NCBI GenBank assembly: GCA_023136815.1
Contig: JAGLQM010000026.1
Coordinates: forward strand, 1-9,829
Reading direction: 5' to 3'
Origin: Thermoplasmata archaeon
GTDB taxonomy: Archaea; Thermoplasmatota; Thermoplasmata; SG8-5
DNA: 9,829 bases
Numbering within the stretch: the first letter of the stretch is position 1; every line of letters starts with the position of its first letter. The notes beneath the pieces were generated by a model. It was not told where the DNA came from. It saw only the letters and a list, made by a program, of their open reading frames with translations, and did not search any database. The position numbers and the translations under genes are program-made. Below are positions 5,981 to 9,829 of the stretch, in pieces.

Positions 5981-7150
5981 ATGAAATTCGTGATAAGCGG
6001 TTATTATGGGTATGGGAATGCCGGAGATGAAGCTATTCTCCAAAGCATTATTCAAAATCTTAACTTGAACTTTCCTAAATCTACAGTCACTGTTTTTTCC
6101 AATAATCCTCCAGCCACAGAGAAACTGCATGGGGTGGAAGCCCTATTCCCTGGAGTTCATCATGTTATAGGCTACACAAATAAAGTGATACAAAAAGGAA
6201 TAATAAACCAATCTATAAATATAATTAATGAAATTAAAAATACAGATTGTGTCATAGTTGGAGGAGGAGGAATAATACATGACTGGTTTGGTTCATTCCA
6301 GATAATTAAAAATTTGGAAAAAGGAATATTAGGAAAGATTATGGGTAAAAAAACTATTCTCTATGCAGTTGGTGCCGGACCTATTAAGGGGTGGTTATCA
6401 AAGTGTACCACTAGATTCGCACTTTCTTTCTTTGATTCTATAACCGTGAGAGACCAGGAATCCATGGACTTGTTAAAATCCATAGGTGTGAAAGATGATA
6501 TTATAGTAACTGGTGACCCTGCAATTATTCTTCAAAAGGCATCTGAATCAGAAATAAATAATACCCTAGATAGAAAGAAAATACCCGATGGAAAAAATAT
6601 AGTAATCTGCCTCAGATCCTGGTTTCATTATAAAGAAAATAAATCTAATTTGAATAAAAATAGAAAATTGTTTAATGATAGAATAATAGAATTATGCAAT
6701 TTCATATCTTGCAAGCCTAATACCAATCTAATTTTACTGGCATTCCAACCATCAGAAGATATGGTATTTTACAATAATTTAATAAAACAAATAAAGGGCG
6801 ATTACATATTAATCGATGACATTCAAAAACCAGGCATACTAAAAGGAATAATTGCATCTGCAGATGTATTGATTGGTATGCGATTGCATTCATTAATTTT
6901 TGCTATCTCAGATAATGTTCCAGTGATTGCAATATCCTATGATAGTAAGATTGACAGTTTCCTTGGGACGGTATCAGATGATATTGTAATTCACAATGTC
7001 AATGAAATTGATGTGGAATCCATCAAGGAAGAATTGAATTCTATTATTTCTGGAACAAAAGAAATAGATTATAGGCCAACAGTCAAGATAATAACAGAAA
7101 ATTCCAGAAAAAGTCAGCTAGTTTTGAAGAAACTGATGAAACAGGATTAA
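5981..7150 (+). CDS. CsaB-like polysaccharide pyruvyl transferase family protein
   Basis: This 389-residue protein belongs to the polysaccharide pyruvyl transferase family (PF04230), whose members use phosphoenolpyruvate to put a pyruvate ketal on glycan sugars, commonly on ManNAc in bacterial cell-wall polymers (CsaB). Motifs, counted from the chosen start, are SGYYGYGNAGDEAIL (6-20), IVGGGGIIHDWFG (92-104), YAVGAGPIKG (128-137), a GDPAIIL segment (178-184), GMRLHSLIFA (299-308) and AISYDSKIDSFLG (317-329). The frame is open upstream to an ATG at 5903, but homologues begin directly with the glycine-rich strand (MKFVISGYYG), so 5981 is preferred. The stop overlaps that of the convergent radical SAM gene. 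Composition is very AT-rich: in 6181-6240 only 9 of 60 bases are G or C. With wecB nearby, a ManNAc-containing acceptor is a reasonable inference. Some relatives (for example WcaK/AmsJ) are poorly characterised, so the exact reaction is not certain. Confidence 0.88.
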   Translation: MKFVISGYYGYGNAGDEAILQSIIQNLNLNFPKSTVTVFSNNPPATEKLHGVEALFPGVHHVIGYTNKVIQKGIINQSINIINEIKNTDCVIVGGGGIIHDWFGSFQIIKNLEKGILGKIMGKKTILYAVGAGPIKGWLSKCTTRFALSFFDSITVRDQESMDLLKSIGVKDDIIVTGDPAIILQKASESEINNTLDRKKIPDGKNIVICLRSWFHYKENKSNLNKNRKLFNDRIIELCNFISCKPNTNLILLAFQPSEDMVFYNNLIKQIKGDYILIDDIQKPGILKGIIASADVLIGMRLHSLIFAISDNVPVIAISYDSKIDSFLGTVSDDIVIHNVNEIDVESIKEELNSIISGTKEIDYRPTVKIITENSRKSQLVLKKLMKQD

Positions 7151-8571
7151 ATTTGCCATCTTGGACTTTTTATATAATATGTGAAAACTTCGAACATTAT
7201 CTTAGGTCCAAGTTTAGGCCTATTATACATGTGCCAGGACATTGACATTAAGCCGTAAATCATTCCCCGTCTTCGCGCTCCAAGAATCACTGCTGCTACA
7301 CTATTCAATGCTTCAATATCATCATATGATAGGACATCAGTTCTCATTACAGGCTTTCCAGTTCCTTTAAGAAGTTGGCTCCATTCAAAATCTCTAAGAT
7401 GGCCATTTCTCTTGGCTATCTCATGTATCTCGGTTCCAGGAAATGGTTCCACTATGCCTGGAGAGGAAGGAAGATCATGCTCAATAATGAAATCAATAGA
7501 ATCCTTAATGCTCTTTCTAGATTCTCCCGGATTGCCGATAAGGAAGTATGCGGACACTTCCATGCCAAGCTCATTAGTCATTCGAATAACCTCTGAGGCT
7601 TTCTCGATGTTTATTCCTTTCTTGATATTCTTAATAACTTCTGGATTGGCTGACTCAATGCCAAGGCCAATCCGTGTGCAACCACTGGCCTTCATTTTTT
7701 CGAACATCTCACGATTAGCTGAAGTTGTTCTGGTACTGCATGCCCATACTACATCCAGATTTTTCTCAATTATCAAGTCACAGGTCTCTATTACATTATT
7801 TCGCTTCAGGGTAAATGTATCATCGGAAAAGTTGAATTGATTTATGCCAAAGTCATTGATAACAGATTCAACTTCCTGGACAATATTTTCTGGACTTCGA
7901 AATCTGGCCTGTCTTCTCCAAACAACATTGGAAGCACAAAATATACATTTAGCCGGACAACCACGGCTTCCCATTATAGATGTAACGGGTTTATTGGCAT
8001 CAAAGCCAGGATAATTAACCGAGTATTTTTCAAGCTCAAGAAGATCCCTGGCAGGAAATGGAATGTCATCAACATTTTCGATATATGGCCTGTCTAAAGT
8101 ATGAATAATTTTACCATTAGAGATATAAGAAATTCCTAAAATTTTATCATTTATGCCAGATAGGTTCTTGGAAGTCTTGAGAGCATCAATAATCTCAAGT
8201 AATGTCTGCTCGCCTTCTCCTCTGACCACTATATCCACATATTTTGACTCGAGCATATCATCTGGCAATGCAGTAGCATGAGGGCCGCCAACTATCACTA
8301 TTTTACCGCTCTCTTTGGCAACTTTGGCTATGTGCATTGCCTCATCTATCATTGGAGTCATAAAACTTATTCCAACAATATCAGCATCGTCAATGTCCTT
8401 TGCTAAATCTCTCTTGTTAAATTCATCAACTGTGCATATAATATTGTAATCCATGATTTTAGAATTTACAGATGAATCATATTTTCTGATATATGAGGCA
8501 AGATATGCAATACCAAGGGGCGGGGCACTCATGAATAATTGATACGGAGGGTATACAAATAATATTCTCAT
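7147..8571 (-). CDS. B12-binding-domain radical SAM protein (class B-like), substrate unknown
   Basis: This 474-residue protein combines an N-terminal cobalamin-binding-type Rossmann domain (about 1-135) with a radical SAM TIM barrel (about 195-390) and a C-terminal helical extension. Visible features are YPPYQLFMSAPPLGIAYLAS (7-26), GISFMT (67-72), VGGPHATALPDD (94-105), VRGEGEQT (116-123), the Fe-S motif CPAKCIFC (C205, C209, C212), FSDDTFT (248-254), GLGIESANPE (302-311) and FLIGNPGES (343-351). The DxHxxG histidine motif for base-off cobalamin is absent, as in many members of this class. The family includes methylases and cyclases such as BchE and hopanoid enzymes; nothing here fixes the substrate. 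The start has GAGGAG about eight bases upstream and a TATA box 35 bp away. It is divergent from the glycosyltransferase and convergent with the pyruvyl transferase. A role in modifying the glycan, its lipid carrier or membrane lipids is an inference from context only. Confidence 0.9.
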   Translation of the reverse strand: MRILFVYPPYQLFMSAPPLGIAYLASYIRKYDSSVNSKIMDYNIICTVDEFNKRDLAKDIDDADIVGISFMTPMIDEAMHIAKVAKESGKIVIVGGPHATALPDDMLESKYVDIVVRGEGEQTLLEIIDALKTSKNLSGINDKILGISYISNGKIIHTLDRPYIENVDDIPFPARDLLELEKYSVNYPGFDANKPVTSIMGSRGCPAKCIFCASNVVWRRQARFRSPENIVQEVESVINDFGINQFNFSDDTFTLKRNNVIETCDLIIEKNLDVVWACSTRTTSANREMFEKMKASGCTRIGLGIESANPEVIKNIKKGINIEKASEVIRMTNELGMEVSAYFLIGNPGESRKSIKDSIDFIIEHDLPSSPGIVEPFPGTEIHEIAKRNGHLRDFEWSQLLKGTGKPVMRTDVLSYDDIEALNSVAAVILGARRRGMIYGLMSMSWHMYNRPKLGPKIMFEVFTYYIKSPRWQI

Positions 8572-8579
8572 TGGTTCAA

Positions 8580-8585
8580 CTCCTC
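8580..8585 (-). promoter_or_regulatory. Shine-Dalgarno of the radical SAM gene
   Basis: GAGGAG on the minus strand, eight bases before the ATG at 8571. It supports this start codon, and with the kbl unit it is one of the few clear ribosome sites in a window of mostly leaderless-looking genes. Confidence 0.65.
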
Positions 8586-8605
8586 GAATCTTGAGATAAG
8601 AATTG

Positions 8606-8613
8606 CTATTTAA
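8606..8613 (-). promoter_or_regulatory. TATA box for the radical SAM gene
   Basis: Minus-strand TTAAATAG, close to the TTAAATAA octamers ahead of the other two minus-strand genes. It predicts a start near 8583 and a short leader beginning at the Shine-Dalgarno sequence. Confidence 0.5.
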
Positions 8614-8650
8614 TCATTACCATAAGCCAATCATCTTCAGATATTGACAC

Positions 8651-8664
8651 ATAATATTAATACA
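8651..8664 (+). promoter_or_regulatory. TATA-like element for the glycosyltransferase gene
   Basis: The AT-rich block ATAATATTAATACA lies about 28-41 bp before the ATG at 8692. It predicts a nearly leaderless transcript, divergent from the radical SAM promoter within the 120-bp gap. Confidence 0.45.
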
Positions 8665-8691
8665 ATCAGACAATTCCATTTTAGTGTTCAT

Positions 8692-9829
8692 ATGAATGAA
8701 GAAAAAATTCAAAAGATACAAGCCATGAAAAAAAGAGTATGCGTGATTCAAGGTGTATCACATCCAGATGTAAGAGTCATGAGAGAAGTTAAGAGCCTCA
8801 TTGCTGCGAATTATGAAGTTCATATTATATGTTGGAATAGAAAAAATGAGATGAAAGGTAATATCATAGACCCGGCAGGAATGCATATTTATCCAGTGGG
8901 GGAAGCAATACCTAAAAACTCTAGCATCTTTTCAAAGTTAAGGATGTTCAAAAATTTGAGAAAAGATATTGTTAAAAAAATCATTGAACTGAATCCAGAT
9001 ATTATACATTGCAATGATTTGGAAATGATGTCTATTTGCTCATTTAATAAGAGAACACTTCAGGCTCCAATAATTTTCGATATTCGAGAAAACTGGCCAC
9101 ATTTATATTTGGTAACAAGATTGAAGCCAAGTACCAAGGATAAAATTGTTACATCCGTGTTCCAAATATTAGAAAAATGGTGCTGTAAAAAAGCCAATCA
9201 TATCATTGTGGTAGTCAATGAATCAAAGAATAGATTAACTGAGTTGGGCATACAGAAAGAAAAAATCACAGTGGTAATGAATCTTGAAAAAGTAAAGGAA
9301 TTTGTCCCGCTACCCTGCACTTCCTTTCAAATCAATATCCAAGGTAATCCAATAATAACATATACAGGAGGGTTTGGACCGCACAGAGGACTTGAAACTG
9401 CAATTAAAGCCATTCCAAGCCTGAGAAAAAAATATCCTGAAATTAAATTACTTTTAGTGGGAGATGGTAATAATACCCAGATATTGAAAGATCTGATTAA
9501 AGAACTGAAAGTTGAGAAAGAAGTCATCTTAACTGGCTGGCAACCAGCAGAATCTCTTCCAAATTACATTGAAATAAGTGATGTATGTGTCATTCCGCAC
9601 CTGTCAAATCCACATACTGATTCCACAATTCCAAATAAATTATTCCAATACATGCTCATGAAAAAACCAGTGGTGTCTACCAATCTTCCACCACTTGAAC
9701 GAATAGTAAATGAGACAAAATGTGGAATAACATTTCCCTCAGGAGATTATGCACAACTAGCAAAAGCAATTGAAACATTGGCTGAAAATAAAGAACTAGT
9801 GCAAGAAATGGGAAATAATGGAGAGGCTT
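8692..9829 (+). CDS. Glycosyltransferase family 4-like protein, cut by the window edge
   Basis: An open frame runs from the ATG at 8692 through 379 codons and off the right edge without a stop, so the C-terminus is missing. It looks like a GT-B glycosyltransferase of family GT4, transferring a sugar from a nucleotide donor to a growing glycan at the cytoplasmic membrane face. The N-terminal domain shows VIQGVSHPDVRVMREVKSL (18-36), IIHCNDLEMM (104-113) and FDIRENWP (129-136). The donor-binding domain shows TYTGGFGPHRGLE (223-235), LLLVGDG (253-259), LTGWQP (280-285) and NKLFQYMLMKKPVV (315-328). The position before YM that is usually Glu (FEYM in relatives) is Gln, and no classical EX7E is evident. 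An alternative start at 8725 (MKKRVCVIQ) would trim an 11-residue tail, but the TATA position favours 8692. Donor and acceptor sugars cannot be read from sequence. Only a few dozen residues are probably missing. Confidence 0.88.
   Translation, partial: MNEEKIQKIQAMKKRVCVIQGVSHPDVRVMREVKSLIAANYEVHIICWNRKNEMKGNIIDPAGMHIYPVGEAIPKNSSIFSKLRMFKNLRKDIVKKIIELNPDIIHCNDLEMMSICSFNKRTLQAPIIFDIRENWPHLYLVTRLKPSTKDKIVTSVFQILEKWCCKKANHIIVVVNESKNRLTELGIQKEKITVVMNLEKVKEFVPLPCTSFQINIQGNPIITYTGGFGPHRGLETAIKAIPSLRKKYPEIKLLLVGDGNNTQILKDLIKELKVEKEVILTGWQPAESLPNYIEISDVCVIPHLSNPHTDSTIPNKLFQYMLMKKPVVSTNLPPLERIVNETKCGITFPSGDYAQLAKAIETLAENKELVQEMGNNGEA

Noticed and set aside
7375..8097. Plus-strand open frames antisense to the radical SAM gene
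   Set aside because: They overlap one another and the conserved radical SAM coding region, and show no domain features. The minus-strand frame at 9327-9527 in the glycosyltransferase is rejected for the same reason.

Overview
This window looks like archaeal chromosomal DNA, possibly Thermoplasmatota, although the lineage is an inference. Nearly every gene has an AT-rich TATA-like box about 25-35 bp upstream of its start codon, so many transcripts would have no leader or a very short one. A minority of genes (kbl, the radical SAM gene and a 22-codon ORF before kbl) instead have a clear Shine-Dalgarno sequence (GGAGG, GAGGAG or GAGGTGA). There are no bacterial -35/-10 promoters, rRNA or tRNA genes, CRISPR arrays or recognisable insertion sequences.

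Left part (1-2567, minus strand, moderate GC): a PLP-dependent alpha-oxoamine synthase, most likely glycine C-acetyltransferase (kbl), preceded by a 22-codon ORF whose stop abuts the kbl start (TAGATG). Upstream of it is a COG3199-type ATP-NAD kinase-like protein with its own promoter. These look like housekeeping metabolism.

Middle (2568-3021): a 454-bp intergenic region with divergent promoters, three imperfect or nested inverted repeats, and a candidate small structured RNA (about 2895-2990) with its own TATA box, just upstream of wecB.

Right part (3022 to the end, more AT-rich): a surface-polysaccharide locus. It encodes a UDP-GlcNAc 2-epimerase (wecB, supplies UDP-ManNAc), a 14-helix Wzx-like flippase, a CsaB-like polysaccharide pyruvyl transferase, a B12-binding-type radical SAM enzyme on the opposite strand, and a GT4 glycosyltransferase that runs off the right edge. 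The likely combined role is to make a ManNAc-containing, pyruvate-ketal-decorated glycan on a lipid carrier and move it across the membrane. The radical SAM enzyme would modify the glycan, its lipid or another substrate. Most genes have their own promoter, so this is a cluster of short transcription units rather than one operon. The pyruvyl transferase is strikingly AT-rich compared with the left part, as is common in exchangeable glycan loci.
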